Program-made: the position numbers and the translations under genes
Shown here: positions 20,001-27,811 of the stretch, one piece after another
How the letters are laid out: each line of letters begins with the position of its first letter
Position numbering within the stretch: position 1 is the stretch's first letter
Notes under the pieces: generated by a model
What the model was told of the DNA's origin: nothing
Seen by the model: the letters and a program-made list of their open reading frames with translations, nothing else
Databases searched by the model: none
Assembly: GCA_003222245.1 (NCBI GenBank)
Contig: QHVH01000012.1
Coordinates: 1 to 64,000, forward strand
DNA: 64,000 nucleotides
Direction of reading: 5' to 3'
Source of the DNA: Blastocatellia bacterium AA13
GTDB lineage: Bacteria > Acidobacteriota > Blastocatellia > UBA7656

Positions 20001-20613
20001 TTCGCTCATTGGTGAGGATGTTCTCGTGGCTTACCATCACGCCTTTGGGAGTAGACGTCGAGCCCGAAGTGTATTGTAAGAAGGCTATCGTCGAGGGGTT
20101 GATGTCCGGCTCAACCCATTCGGCGGCCAGCTCCGCATCCAGCTCATCGGTTGCATTCCACGGCACGGAGACCGGTTGATCGCCGGCTGCTTTAACACGG
20201 CGCAATATTTCGGACGTGGTTAGTGCGGCGGCAGGCGCGGCATCGCGAGCTATGGCGACGAATCTTTGCATGCCCTGATTGAGTTTTCCGGTAGACGGAG
20301 GGTACGCGGGCACGGCAACGACTCCGGCGTACAGGCAGCCAAGAAACGCGGCCACGTAGTCCAGTCCCGGCGTATACAAAAGCAAAGCTCGATCTCCGGG
20401 CTCGACTCTGGACTGAAGCCACGCGGCAATAGCGCGGCCGCGGAGATCGAGTTCGGAGTAGGTCAGCGACGCTTCTTCGGTTTCGCCATCGGATAAAAAA
20501 ATGTAGGCGCGTCTGTGAGGCTGCTCCGAAGCTCGCGCTCGTAATAGATCAACTACAGTCAACGCGTTTGAAGCAGCGCCAATCGAAGAGCAAACATCGA
20601 GTGTGCTTTTCAT
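14089..20613 (-). CDS. FAAL-NRPS: fatty acyl-AMP ligase, T, C, A with inserted monooxygenase, T
   Basis: This 2,174-residue initiating enzyme has six parts. A fatty acyl-AMP ligase covers about residues 20-590 (YTSGSTSTPKG near 188, with a FAAL-style C-terminal part). A carrier has GLDSL near 636. A condensation domain has HHIVVDFWS near 828, a form I associate with lipid-accepting C domains. An adenylation domain is split between A4 (FDISVLE near 1357) and A5 (near 1800) by a ~350-residue luciferase-like flavin monooxygenase (about 1407-1757). A final carrier has GGHSISAS near 2101. The pocket reads DILQLGMIWK, a glycine-type code. The insert position and glycine code match the arrangement described for myxothiazol MtaG and melithiazol MelG, where it forms a terminal amide. 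The tail SDSEVEAMLANN may be a docking helix. Low-complexity linkers (ETTRAIETTTETT) flank the insert. No ribosome binding site is obvious. Confidence 0.95.
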   Translation of the reverse strand: MKSTLDVCSSIGAASNALTVVDLLRARASEQPHRRAYIFLSDGETEEASLTYSELDLRGRAIAAWLQSRVEPGDRALLLYTPGLDYVAAFLGCLYAGVVAVPAYPPSTGKLNQGMQRFVAIARDAAPAAALTTSEILRRVKAAGDQPVSVPWNATDELDAELAAEWVEPDINPSTIAFLQYTSGSTSTPKGVMVSHENILTNERMIQTACEHTQDSTFVGWLPLYHDMGLIGNVLQPLYIGSLCVLMSPLAFLQKPIRWLKAITQFKGATSGGPNFAYDLCVRKTRPEERAGLDLSSWTTAFNGAEPIRLDTLDRFAQEFAPFGFHREAFFPCYGLAEATLLVSGGVKGVLPNACAVEAGALKKNIVTDADPAAANARMAVGCGRGLAGQKIVIVNPESRALLGDNSVGEIWLASRSVARGYWNRPDESKEVFGAYPADSAEGPFLRTGDLGFLRDGELFVTGRLKDLIIIRGQNYYPHDIEATVQTCSPVLRQGCGAAFSIEIDGQERLALVQEVEKLPSEALIDLSEKIRRAIAESHQLPVYAIALIKPGSLLKTSSGKIRRLDCRAQFVEGKLAALAEWREPDSESDVDSISLLDIGDLTAPALEAWLVSHVSRKLGVGASSIDSNEPIARYGLDSLAALDVMHRLERALNVSVPMTSFFQSASIREFSEFVCELAKADSGASQSSIPPGPELTEFPLSQGQKALYFLQQLTPDAPVYNIAAVGIIRDQFDPLRLRAAFQRVIDRHPSLRTNFTSSSGYLNQSVRESQQVSFQEVDAAAWTASELQERILFEANRRFDLEEDNLLRVTLYRKRDEAWLLIAVHHIVVDFWSLAILFDEIGAFYSTPARLFESPAYKFSDYVLRQEETLEGPAAVALSEFWMSELDGDLAPLDLPTDRPRPLLQSHAGDSRPFKFESDAASKLMELGSRFGATSFMCVAAAFQALLHRHSGREDFVIGALTSGRSTAAFANVVGYFVNPIVLRADLSGEPTFGSLLSRTRERAFRAIEHQDYPFSLLVERLQPSGDAAAPLIQAMMIYQKPSRPGQEGLALLAVGGRPAKMKMGELEVEFVPLNQGVTQFDLTLKIAEAGGEISGALEYSSDLFDASTIARMIERFRVLLNGMVSNPDIPLASLPMMSEEERHQIIRQWNDTKKDYPRDSSIQSEFSQQAAKAPDTIALRFRDEHLSFGELDRRANRLAHRLIELGVEPETVVGIRVRRRIEMVVGMLGILKSGGAYAPLDPAFPKERLDLMIKNSGLRVIVGERGYSVQIGGEAARVLDVDSAVGYPKGEDRADAPNVNPTSSNLAYVLFTSGSTGEPKGVMVSHRNVINFFHAMGEKIGREPGHWLAVTSISFDISVLELLWALTRGFQVTIQPEQARAHALESTHAAETTRAIETTTETTKDIEFSLFYFASDDQTTGQASVSDKYRLLFEGARFADEHGFSAVWTPERHFHAFGGLYPNPSVTSAALAAITSRISIRAGSVVLPLHNPLRVAEEWSVVDNISNGRVGVSVASGWHADDFIFAPENYAGRKEVMLSRIDTIRKLWRGERVSFQGGAGNDIEVAIFPRPIQNELPLWLTAAGSEETFRLAGQIGANLLTHLLGQSLEDLAHRISIYRQAWEEAGHGPGRGHVTLMVHTFIGDDLDQVRETVREPFRGYLKSSYGLIKNLARSLGKSVDSGELTENDTEALLSHAFDRYFESAGLMGTPRTCLETVARMKQIGVDEAACLIDFGVAADSVLKSLDLLDSLKNRANENPQPILESRPESSMESRIDLEPETDSISIQIKKSGITHLQCTPSMAQLLANEPGSLEAIGRLRKLLLGGEALPTPLARQFGEAAGGVLNMYGPTETTIWSTTSFIQPSTAKVNIGRPIANTGTYILDQRLAPVPIGVRGELHIGGDGVARGYVNAPAMTAERFIPDGFAETMGARMYVTGDFCLHGPDGTIDFLGRGDQQVKLRGRRIELGEIEAALVRHPNIQQAAVLLREPREGDARLIAYVVVSPQSSFDRTAIIEYLSRCIPEYMMPSDFVRLAAMPMTPNGKINRKALPVVEPIEGTEELRAEPPRNDLERVLADLWADVLGLEEVGVHSDFFKIGGHSISASQLSARLRGVFQIEFPLRMLFAAPTVAKFAKTIAEDPETGDKVLRISELVMSVSAYSDSEVEAMLANN

Positions 20614-20654
20614 TTGTTTGAAATTGATCGCGGATTAATCCGGAAGTCACGAGG

Positions 20655-20840
20655 GTGTCCGTTAACCCCGGTGTCCATCAATCCGGTGTCCATCAACCGG
20701 GTGCCGGTCAATCCGATGTCCATCAATCGGGTGTCGGTCAATCCGATGTCCATCAACCCCGGTGTCCATCAACCCCGGTGTCCATCAACCCCGGTGTCCA
20801 TCAACCCCGGTGTACATCAACCCGGTGTACATCAACCCCG
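20655..20840. repeat. Minisatellite, 12 units of 15-16 bp
   Basis: Twelve tandem units based on GTGTCCATCAACCCCG start at 20655, 20671, 20686, 20701, 20716, 20731, 20746, 20762, 20778, 20794, 20810 and 20825. The period is 15 or 16 bases. The right half is nearly identical copies and the left half is more diverged, with alternating variants. The array sits just upstream of the FAAL-NRPS start codon (20613), in its 5' leader or promoter on the minus strand. The mixed 15/16 period breaks any reading frame, so short ORFs across it are artefacts. Confidence 0.9.
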
Positions 20841-21165
20841 AAGGGGTTGCAGCCTCCAGCCCAGGGTTGCCGTACTCGGCTACCCTGGGTGAGATCGGCG
20901 TGTCGTTTCCAACCCCAACGGGGTTGTGGCCAGCATCGCCTAACCTGTCCGCATCGATAAATCAACAGCTATCTCATCTCTCCACTCATTAGGACAAACA
21001 ACGTTAGTCCCAAGACCGCGATGGCTCTCTCTTTTGATCGCGCCACAGCTATCGAGGGTCACAACCCCGTTGGGGTTGGCGCCAATCACGGCCCTTTCCC
21101 AGGGTTGCCGTACTCGGCTACCCTGGGCTGGAAGTCACAACCCCGTTGGGTTTGGCGCCCGTCGC
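20836..21165. repeat. Dispersed intergenic palindromic repeats (CAACCCC...GGGGTTG family)
   Basis: This fills the rest of the gap between the FAAL-NRPS start and the MFS stop. It contains repeated short inverted pairs such as CAACCCCGAAGGGGTTG and CAACCCCGTTGGGGTTG. Two copies of a block reading CCCAGGGTTGCCGTACTCGG-CTACCCTGGG occur (about 20868-20889 and 21099-21127). Related blocks recur at about 41.1-41.25 kb and 44.8-45.15 kb. ORFs in these elements give low-complexity peptides and are not genes. The elements could be REP-like mobile repeats or mRNA 3'-end structures. Confidence 0.75.
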
Positions 21166-21170
21166 GATGC

Positions 21171-22577
21171 TCATAATTGGACCGCCGCGGGGTTCTCCGG
21201 GATCAGTTCCGGCTGTGGAGACAAATCAGCGCTCGCCGAATTGTCGAAAACACGCTCATCAGCGGCATCGGGGAGATTGGTATCAATGAAACGAAGAGGC
21301 TTGTATAAAAAGCCTCCGATAGCCGCGGCGATTATGACACCGGCCATAACAACGAATAAGAACCCTATCGCTCGACCGGGGCCCGTTCCCATCACCGCTC
21401 CAACCGTTTCCGATAACGGCCCCGCCAGAAGAGGATTAACGACCTTCTCAACCAGCGGCGCGGCAACCAAGTAGGCGAGCGGAAGGGACGACCAGGAAAC
21501 CAACGTCGCGATGGCGAACACCCGTCCTTGCACGGCAGGCTCTACTTTCTTCTGAATAATCACCTGCCAGCATCCTGTCAGAATCGGAACCGCAAAAAGA
21601 TACGTGAAGGCTCCAATAGCAATCGGAATCGGCGCAGGACGCGCGCCTACCAGGACCATTGCAACGCCCACGACCAGCATCGGCGCAAGCACTCCATTCA
21701 CCGTTTTCTTAGGCCCGCCCCACACGCTTAAAAAGACGCTTCCGGCGACCATTCCGAAACCGCCTACCGACATCAACGTTCCCAACAGCGCAGCCGAACC
21801 GAACGAGAGCACGAAAGGCGTGAAGAGCACCGTCGCGATTCCGAGAACCAGATTGCAAATCGCGAAGTAGACAAACATCGCGACCAATCCGCGCCTGCGC
21901 CTTGTATAGGTCCATCCATAAGCGGCCTCCGCGAGAATGCTCCGCCGCACGCCCGCGGCCGGCGCTTCGGCGCGCATAGGCGTCCTGACAATTAACAGAG
22001 CGATTATGGAGAACAGGAATGTGAGGACATCGATAAAGACTACACCGGGCAGCCCTATGACGGTCATTAAGAAGCCGGCCAGGGCAGGGGACAGCACGCG
22101 AGAGGCGGCGCCCTGCATCTGCGAGAGACCGGCGGCCCGGCCGAGCTTATCCGAGGGAACGAGCAAGGTCGAGGCTGCGTTGAACGCGGGTCCCCTGAAA
22201 CCGTTGCAGACCGATGTGACGGCTACGATGAGGTAGATGTTCCAGATCTGAAGAAGCCCGGTATACGCCAACGCCGCTATAACGAATGTGTTCAATCCGG
22301 CGGCGAGATCGCTGTAGATCAGGATGCGCCGCCGGTCGTACCGGTCTACGATCGCCCCCGCAAACGGAGCGAGCGCCAGCGTCGGCAGCACCGCGACCAT
22401 CGTTATAAGCGAATAGTGCGTGAGCGATCCGCTTGTCAGATAGACCCAGACGCCAAGCGCAAAAGATGTCAGGCCCGAGCCTACGATGGAGACCAACTGG
22501 CCAAACCAGATCACGAGGAACGCCCGCATTCCCCCGGCAGCGCTATGAGAGGCCCCGGCAGCGCTATCAGGCTCCAA
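21171..22577 (-). CDS. MFS transporter, probable product exporter
   Basis: This 468-residue integral membrane protein has 10-12 hydrophobic segments and the MFS loop signature near residue 78 (AGAIVDRYDRRRIL). It belongs with the EntS/DHA3-type drug and siderophore exporters often found in NRPS clusters. The last ~45 residues form a cytoplasmic Pro/Asp-rich tail. The nominal start is TTG at 22577 and overlaps the preceding metallo-hydrolase gene by 11 bases, implying translational coupling. An alternative ATG is at residue 17, where GGGGGA precedes it. The N-terminal DSAAGASHSAAGG comes from a small tandem duplication in the DNA. The role is inferred from position: export of the cluster product, which would also give self-protection. 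Confidence 0.88.
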   Translation of the reverse strand: MEPDSAAGASHSAAGGMRAFLVIWFGQLVSIVGSGLTSFALGVWVYLTSGSLTHYSLITMVAVLPTLALAPFAGAIVDRYDRRRILIYSDLAAGLNTFVIAALAYTGLLQIWNIYLIVAVTSVCNGFRGPAFNAASTLLVPSDKLGRAAGLSQMQGAASRVLSPALAGFLMTVIGLPGVVFIDVLTFLFSIIALLIVRTPMRAEAPAAGVRRSILAEAAYGWTYTRRRRGLVAMFVYFAICNLVLGIATVLFTPFVLSFGSAALLGTLMSVGGFGMVAGSVFLSVWGGPKKTVNGVLAPMLVVGVAMVLVGARPAPIPIAIGAFTYLFAVPILTGCWQVIIQKKVEPAVQGRVFAIATLVSWSSLPLAYLVAAPLVEKVVNPLLAGPLSETVGAVMGTGPGRAIGFLFVVMAGVIIAAAIGGFLYKPLRFIDTNLPDAADERVFDNSASADLSPQPELIPENPAAVQL

Positions 22578-24192
22578 TGACGACTTCTTTCCGCGCGAAG
22601 AGCCGTTCGCAAATCACGCCGTTCCGTCCGCACTCTTCGATTAGCAGGTTCGACTCAATGATCTGTCTCGACTGCTCGTTGTATTTCAAGCTCATCAGGT
22701 AACCGAGCCAGGGCTCCTGGCCCATCGCGTACACATAAGCCGACCTGGAGTTGAACCTCCGCACCAGATCGGCGGCCTGTTTGAAATTGGAGCCATTCAG
22801 GCGGCGTGATTCGTCCATACCGCGCTCAATTGGTTTGGTGAGCAAAGGTCCGTACAGCCAACTGAGCGGAGCCCCTTCGCATTCCATTCCAAGAAACACC
22901 GCGTCAACGTCGCCTACTTCGTCGTGAATATGTTTGTAGAGACCGGGCTCCATATTGCAGGAGTCGGCGGCGAACAGAAGCGAGTTATCTCCGATTCGCA
23001 CAAGATAGGCCGTCTTGCAGCGAATCCCGAGATCGGAATGCTCTCCCAAAAACGGAAGCGCGGTGATAGAGCCGCCTTTCACCGCGGCGTTCTTGAATGC
23101 GGCGTTCTCAAATGCGAGGTTCTCCATCTCATCCAATTCGATTACGTTGGTGAAACCGATTTGCCTCAGGATGAGCTTCAAAGAAGGGTCCTGCAGCTCG
23201 CCGCCGCCGGAGGGAGGAACTATCACGCATTTGACCTTATGCCTGAGCTGCAAGAGCGTCTCGAACACGACGTGATCCTGGTGATTGTGCGTGATAGCAA
23301 CGTAGTCGATGGACTCGGGCAGTTCCTTGTAGGTGTATCTCGGCGTCTTCGAGTCGTACTCATAGCTCAACAATGGATCGAAGAGTATGCTCACGCCCCG
23401 CGCCTCCACCAGAACGCACGCGTGTCCGAAGTAACGCCATCTGACTCCCGGGCCGCTGTAAGGCGCACAGGTTGGAGGCGGCTCGGTTGTAAAGAAAGAG
23501 CGAGCCGTCGCCTCCGACTCTTCGGGAATATCGAGCGCGTCTCTTATCGCGGTCCATGGGCGCGGAGTCGTTTTCAAGCTGAACAGATCGTCGATGGCTT
23601 GATCGGCGAAGGGCCGGCGAAGCTGCAAAACCGTCCTGGACGGCAGTCTCGGAGTGCTCAGCACGAACGGGCGCTCGTCTCCCGCGGTGAGCGATAGCAT
23701 CATGCCCTGGGCCGATGGATCATAGAATCGGCTCTTGTACAGCAAAGGTTCCAGCAATCGAAATCGGGGATTGTTATTAAGGTCGTAAGCCAGCTCGACG
23801 TAGCCTTTCAGCGCAGCCGGTGTTTTCTCATACAGATCAGCGAGCGAAAAGCCCTTCGCCTTCGCGCGCAGCAATTCGTCAAGCGACGAAATCGCCGACG
23901 AGAGCTCGATCAACTGAGGCCGGCGCGACCTCGTCTCATCTTTCAGCGACCCGATTTCATCCGTTCTTTTGCCGTCGAGATCTATGAATGGCCCGCCGAG
24001 CAGCCGGGGATTCTTCACCGCGTTCGCGTGCACCTGGGGCGCATGGACGTACGAGTCCATAATCTTGAAGTGGCGTTCGGTGACGTTTCGCGCCGCCGGC
24101 GCCGGCGGAATCAGATGAGACCACGCATACCACTGGTCGAACACCGGCTCGGCTTGAACGTTTGGTCGGAGATAAAGGAGATCAACCGGCAT
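22567..24192 (-). CDS. CmlA-like metallo-beta-lactamase-fold protein, probable diiron beta-hydroxylase
   Basis: The 541-residue protein has an N-terminal ~240-residue region (WYAWSHLIPP...NVTERHFKIM...LGGPFIDL). A metallo-beta-lactamase fold follows: FGHACVLVEARG near 253, the metal motif THNHQDH near 300, and FAADSCN near 405. This length and two-part layout fit CmlA, the diiron enzyme that beta-hydroxylates an aminoacyl group on an NRPS carrier in chloramphenicol biosynthesis. Close homologues are common in cyanobacterial NRPS/PKS clusters. Assignment to CmlA rather than another MBL hydrolase is from recalled family features. A likely substrate would be a residue such as Asn on one of the carriers here. 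A small in-frame duplication (AFENAAFKNAA) sits near residue 366. It starts eight bases after the methyltransferase stop. Confidence 0.75.
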   Translation of the reverse strand: MPVDLLYLRPNVQAEPVFDQWYAWSHLIPPAPAARNVTERHFKIMDSYVHAPQVHANAVKNPRLLGGPFIDLDGKRTDEIGSLKDETRSRRPQLIELSSAISSLDELLRAKAKGFSLADLYEKTPAALKGYVELAYDLNNNPRFRLLEPLLYKSRFYDPSAQGMMLSLTAGDERPFVLSTPRLPSRTVLQLRRPFADQAIDDLFSLKTTPRPWTAIRDALDIPEESEATARSFFTTEPPPTCAPYSGPGVRWRYFGHACVLVEARGVSILFDPLLSYEYDSKTPRYTYKELPESIDYVAITHNHQDHVVFETLLQLRHKVKCVIVPPSGGGELQDPSLKLILRQIGFTNVIELDEMENLAFENAAFKNAAVKGGSITALPFLGEHSDLGIRCKTAYLVRIGDNSLLFAADSCNMEPGLYKHIHDEVGDVDAVFLGMECEGAPLSWLYGPLLTKPIERGMDESRRLNGSNFKQAADLVRRFNSRSAYVYAMGQEPWLGYLMSLKYNEQSRQIIESNLLIEECGRNGVICERLFARKEVVIGA

Positions 24193-24200
24193 GACGGCTC

Positions 24201-24944
24201 TCAGGACGATAACTCGTAGATCGAGATGTGATTCGAGCTGTTAGGACCGATCGGATCGCGATGCCAGTTAGCCCACCGCTCTTTTAGCCGCATGCCCGCA
24301 AGCCTCGCCATCAGATCGAGCTCCGCGGGCCACGCGTATCGAACTTCGACCGGATAGAGCTTCACTCCGCCTTCGGCGAGCACGACATTCTGTGTATGAG
24401 CGCGCTGATTGATCGCGTCGTGAGAGGTCGCTTCCAGCCGGACGCCTCCGGGCAGCACTTGTTTGACTTCCAGAAGCTGCGAGTTTCGATAGCGCTTCAA
24501 ATCGGGCACAAAGGCTTCGATTAGAAACAAGCCCCCGGGGCTCAACTTTCGGGCGACGTTCTTGAAGCACTCCACCTGTTCATCTTGAGTTGTGAGCCAG
24601 AAGAGTGTGTTGAAGGCGACGAAGATAAGCGGATAGCTTTGCTCCACGTCTACTCGCGCGAAGTTTCCGATGCTCGTTTTTATCCGCTCCGACCCCGGCT
24701 TCGAGCGCAGTCTGGTTATCATCGCTTGTGACGCGTCGATGCCGTGGACTTCGAGTCCGCGCGCGGCAAGCAACAAGGCTATTCGGCCCGTGCCTATTCC
24801 CAGCTCCAGGGCGGGTCCGGCTCCCGCCAGTTCGTGAAGGGCGGATATCATCTCCGGAGGCGGCGCCGGATAGGAGTCGTCGTAGATCTCCGCAATAGAA
24901 TCGCCATAGTCAGCCTCACGGCCGACCGCCGTCGTCATAAACAC
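24201..24944 (-). CDS. Class I SAM-dependent methyltransferase
   Basis: This 247-residue soluble protein has the Rossmann SAM motif LELGIGTGRIALLLAARG near residue 46, the acidic strand-2 end (VHGIDAS), and motif II-like VDVEQSYPLIFVAFNTLFWL. It resembles small-molecule O- or N-methyltransferases. GGAGGTG five bases before the ATG gives a strong start. Only nine bases separate its stop from the CmlA-like gene, so the two are probably co-transcribed. Its likely role is to methylate the peptide or sugar product; the target atom cannot be told from sequence. Confidence 0.88.
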   Translation of the reverse strand: MFMTTAVGREADYGDSIAEIYDDSYPAPPPEMISALHELAGAGPALELGIGTGRIALLLAARGLEVHGIDASQAMITRLRSKPGSERIKTSIGNFARVDVEQSYPLIFVAFNTLFWLTTQDEQVECFKNVARKLSPGGLFLIEAFVPDLKRYRNSQLLEVKQVLPGGVRLEATSHDAINQRAHTQNVVLAEGGVKLYPVEVRYAWPAELDLMARLAGMRLKERWANWHRDPIGPNSSNHISIYELSS

Positions 24945-25007
24945 ACCTCCACCCGCGGAGCGGAAGGCTCTCGAATATATCGCGATTTTGGGACTCTGTT
25001 ATTTGAG

Positions 25008-27464
25008 CTATTCAGTCACGAGCGCGGTCACCGGGTTCAGCCTTGCAGCTCGCAACGCTGGGAAATAGCTCGAGACGAAAACGACCGCCGCTACCGCTAT
25101 CGATGTGAGCGCGAGTATCAACGGATCGTACGGACTGACGCCGAATAATAACGTCGAGATCAGCCGTCCTGAGATGATGGTTCCGGCCGCCCCAAGCAAG
25201 AGCCCGAACAAAGCGAGCCTCATCGCCTGGCCGATTATCATTCCGAGCACCTGGCTGTTCTTGGCTCCAAGCGCCATTCGGATTCCGATTTCCTGAGTTC
25301 GCTTGCTCACGCCATAGGAGACGACGGAATAGACGCCGGTCGACGCCAGCAGAATAGCGACGGCGGCGAGAATGCCGAACAAGAGCGTGTTGAAATACCG
25401 GCCCGACACCGATTCGCCGATAATTCCTTCCATCGTCTTGAAATTTGAAACCGGTTGATCGGGATCGAGGGATCGAACCGCATCCTTGATCGAGCCGAGC
25501 ACGGCTTCCGTTTGGCCTGAAGTTCGCGCCAGCAGGTTTATGCTTCGGGTTCGGACGACACCCGATACGGGTTGAGGATAAGAGAAGTACACCGTGCCGA
25601 GCGAAGACGCGTCCAGTCCCATCTGCTTCACGTCGTCAACCACGCCGACTACGGTAAGCCACTTGTTGCCGGGCTGCGGGAACCTGAGTCTTCTGCCGAT
25701 CGGATCCTGATCCGGCCACAGCGTGCGCGCCATTGACTTGCTCAGAACCGCCGCGAGAGGAGCATCCGCGTTATCTCCCTGCCGAAGATATCGGCCCTCG
25801 ATCAGCGGGATGTTCATAACTGAAAAATACTCCGGGCTGATGTTTGGATTGCTGCCGCGAGCGGCGTCGCCGAGGCGCTGCGCGGGGTTGTCTTCGGTCT
25901 CGAACAGGTTCCATCGATCCATGCCTCCAAGGGGGAGCACGTCGGTTGCGGCGGCTCCCGTAACTCCGGGCAAGCTGTTGACGCGATCCAGCACCCGCTC
26001 CAGGAAAGCAGATATCTGTCTTTGGTCGATATACTTCGTTTCCGGCAACGAAAGCTGCATGGTGACCAGACCCGGCGCTTCGAACCCCGGTCGAACTTCG
26101 CCGAGCCGTTTGAAACTTTCCGCAAGCAGGCCCGCGCAGACCAACAGCAGCAGGCTCATCGCTATTTCCGCAATCACAAGCACGTCCCGCGTCCATCGAT
26201 GCCCGCCGCCGCCGCTCCGGTTACCTTGCCTGAGCGCGCTTATGAGATCAGTCTTTGAGGCTCGCAGCGTAGGCGCGATGCCGAACAGCGCAGCGGTCAG
26301 AACAGAAGCGCCGATGGCAAAGAGCACGGCGCCGGCATCAACGCTGACGGCTTCGAGTCTTGGAATGTTACCGGGCGCCATCGTCTTCAGGAGTTTTACA
26401 CCCAACAGGGACAGTGCCGTACCGAGCACTCCGGCCGCCAGCGCCAGCGTCATGCTTTCGACCAGGAGGAGCCTGATGATGTTCGGACGGCCCGCGCCCA
26501 ACGCCAGTCTGACCGCAACTTCCTTGGCTCGATCCGATGATCTTGCGAACAGGAGATTCGCAACATTGGTGCATGCCAGCAACAGCACCAATCCGGCGCC
26601 TCCGAACAGGATCAGCAGAGCGGGTCGAATCCCTCTGACGATCTGATCCTGAAGCGGGATCACCACCTCGCGTACGTTTGATAGCTGTTCCGGATAGTCC
26701 TGTTGCAGCACGTTGTCGACGAGCGCCATCTGCTGCTCGGCTTCGGTGACGCTTGCGCCCGGCCTGAGCCTCGCAATCGTGTTCAAGTACCCTCGAAGGC
26801 TGTTCGGGTCGGGCGTCAGCGGAATAAGCACATCGGTTCGGGGTGAGAATTCAAACGCGCTGAGCAGGCCCGGCCCTGTCGGAAGCTCGAAATTGGGCGG
26901 CGCGACCCCTACGACCGTGAAGCTTCTGCCATTCAGCCTGATGGCTTTGCCGACAACACTCGGATCCGAGTGAAAGTTCTGTTTCCAAAATCCGTCACTC
27001 AGAATGACAACCGGATCCGCGCCCGGCTTTTCATCGGAGAGCGTGAACGAGCGCCCGAGCCGAAGATCCACCCCGATGACTTTGAAGAAGGTCGAGCTGA
27101 TGGTAGCGCCTTGAAGCCGCTCCGGTGTGTCGCCTTCGGTGAAATTAAAGCTGGCGAATTGATATGCGGCAACGTCGTCGAGCGCGCGCGTCGGTTCTTC
27201 CTCGACCTGTCTTCTCACCTTTACGAAGACGGCTTCCGAAAAAGGAAAGTCCTGTCCGGTGCGTTTGCCCCGGTGCCACAACATTGCGAGCCGGTCGTTG
27301 GGGTCGTAACGCAGAGGATGAAGCAGGATCGAGTTGATGAGACTGAAACTCACGGTTGTCACGCCGATTCCCAGACTCAACGTGACGATCACAACCAGAC
27401 TAAAAATCGGCCTGCGCGCGGCCACAACCAACGCATAGCGAAGATCGCGAAGTAGCTTTTCCAT
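25008..27464 (-). CDS. ADOP-family MacB/FtsX-type permease, no ATPase
   Basis: The 818-residue membrane protein has a duplicated layout. It has an N-terminal transmembrane helix (about 20-42, in RRPIFSLVVIVTLSLGIG) and a MacB periplasmic core-like domain. An FtsX permease block covers about 280-410. A second periplasmic domain and a final FtsX block (about 690-810, with VSYGVSKRTQEIGIRMALGA) follow. This matches the acidobacterial duplicated orphan permease family, which is greatly expanded in Acidobacteriota and usually lacks an adjacent ATP-binding protein, as here. It is the best taxonomic marker in the window. AGGGA upstream of the ATG supports the start. It could take part in export or envelope transfer of the product with an ATPase encoded elsewhere, or it may be a bystander. 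Confidence 0.92.
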   Translation of the reverse strand: MEKLLRDLRYALVVAARRPIFSLVVIVTLSLGIGVTTVSFSLINSILLHPLRYDPNDRLAMLWHRGKRTGQDFPFSEAVFVKVRRQVEEEPTRALDDVAAYQFASFNFTEGDTPERLQGATISSTFFKVIGVDLRLGRSFTLSDEKPGADPVVILSDGFWKQNFHSDPSVVGKAIRLNGRSFTVVGVAPPNFELPTGPGLLSAFEFSPRTDVLIPLTPDPNSLRGYLNTIARLRPGASVTEAEQQMALVDNVLQQDYPEQLSNVREVVIPLQDQIVRGIRPALLILFGGAGLVLLLACTNVANLLFARSSDRAKEVAVRLALGAGRPNIIRLLLVESMTLALAAGVLGTALSLLGVKLLKTMAPGNIPRLEAVSVDAGAVLFAIGASVLTAALFGIAPTLRASKTDLISALRQGNRSGGGGHRWTRDVLVIAEIAMSLLLLVCAGLLAESFKRLGEVRPGFEAPGLVTMQLSLPETKYIDQRQISAFLERVLDRVNSLPGVTGAAATDVLPLGGMDRWNLFETEDNPAQRLGDAARGSNPNISPEYFSVMNIPLIEGRYLRQGDNADAPLAAVLSKSMARTLWPDQDPIGRRLRFPQPGNKWLTVVGVVDDVKQMGLDASSLGTVYFSYPQPVSGVVRTRSINLLARTSGQTEAVLGSIKDAVRSLDPDQPVSNFKTMEGIIGESVSGRYFNTLLFGILAAVAILLASTGVYSVVSYGVSKRTQEIGIRMALGAKNSQVLGMIIGQAMRLALFGLLLGAAGTIISGRLISTLLFGVSPYDPLILALTSIAVAAVVFVSSYFPALRAARLNPVTALVTE

Positions 27465-27811
27465 GATATTCCCTGGCGCGATGTTTCTTCTCTTGTGGAA
27501 TACAACACGGAATAACTGTTCGCTTTCGGGCCCGAACTTAAAGAGTCAGGCGTGAGAGACCCGCCAGCCGACTCAGCATACTCCGTGTATGATTAGTCTG
27601 CCTGTCTTTCAAATTTCGGCCCCATGTGTATAACCCAACAAGCAATCCGCCAGCAAGTTGTACCTCGCGATGAATCCCGCAATGACGCGGGCTGATGAAT
27701 CCGCAATGACGCGGCTAACCGACGAATACCCATCCGCATATCGAGACAACGTTGGCTCGCCTTCGGCAAGCGAGCCGAGACTGACCTGCGTTACGGTGTG
27801 ATAGCCTGATT
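27465..27811. other. Intergenic region with tandem repeats and a terminator-like hairpin
   Basis: This is the gap between the condensation-domain gene and the ADOP permease gene. A perfect inverted repeat GGCTCGC...GCGAGCC at 27754-27776, about 35 bases past the condensation gene stop, may end that transcript. A ~20-base tandem unit (GATGAATCC-CGCAATGACGCGG) occurs twice at about 27669-27714. An ORF covering the region on the minus strand (27609-27845) only translates these repeats. The permease promoter probably lies in the AT-richer right-to-left stretch around 27480-27600. Confidence 0.5.

Noticed and set aside
20614-21474. Plus-strand ORFs with PVSINPGVHQP-type repeats
   Set aside because: They translate the minisatellite and dispersed repeats. 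The unit length alternates between 15 and 16, so the frame is not maintained.
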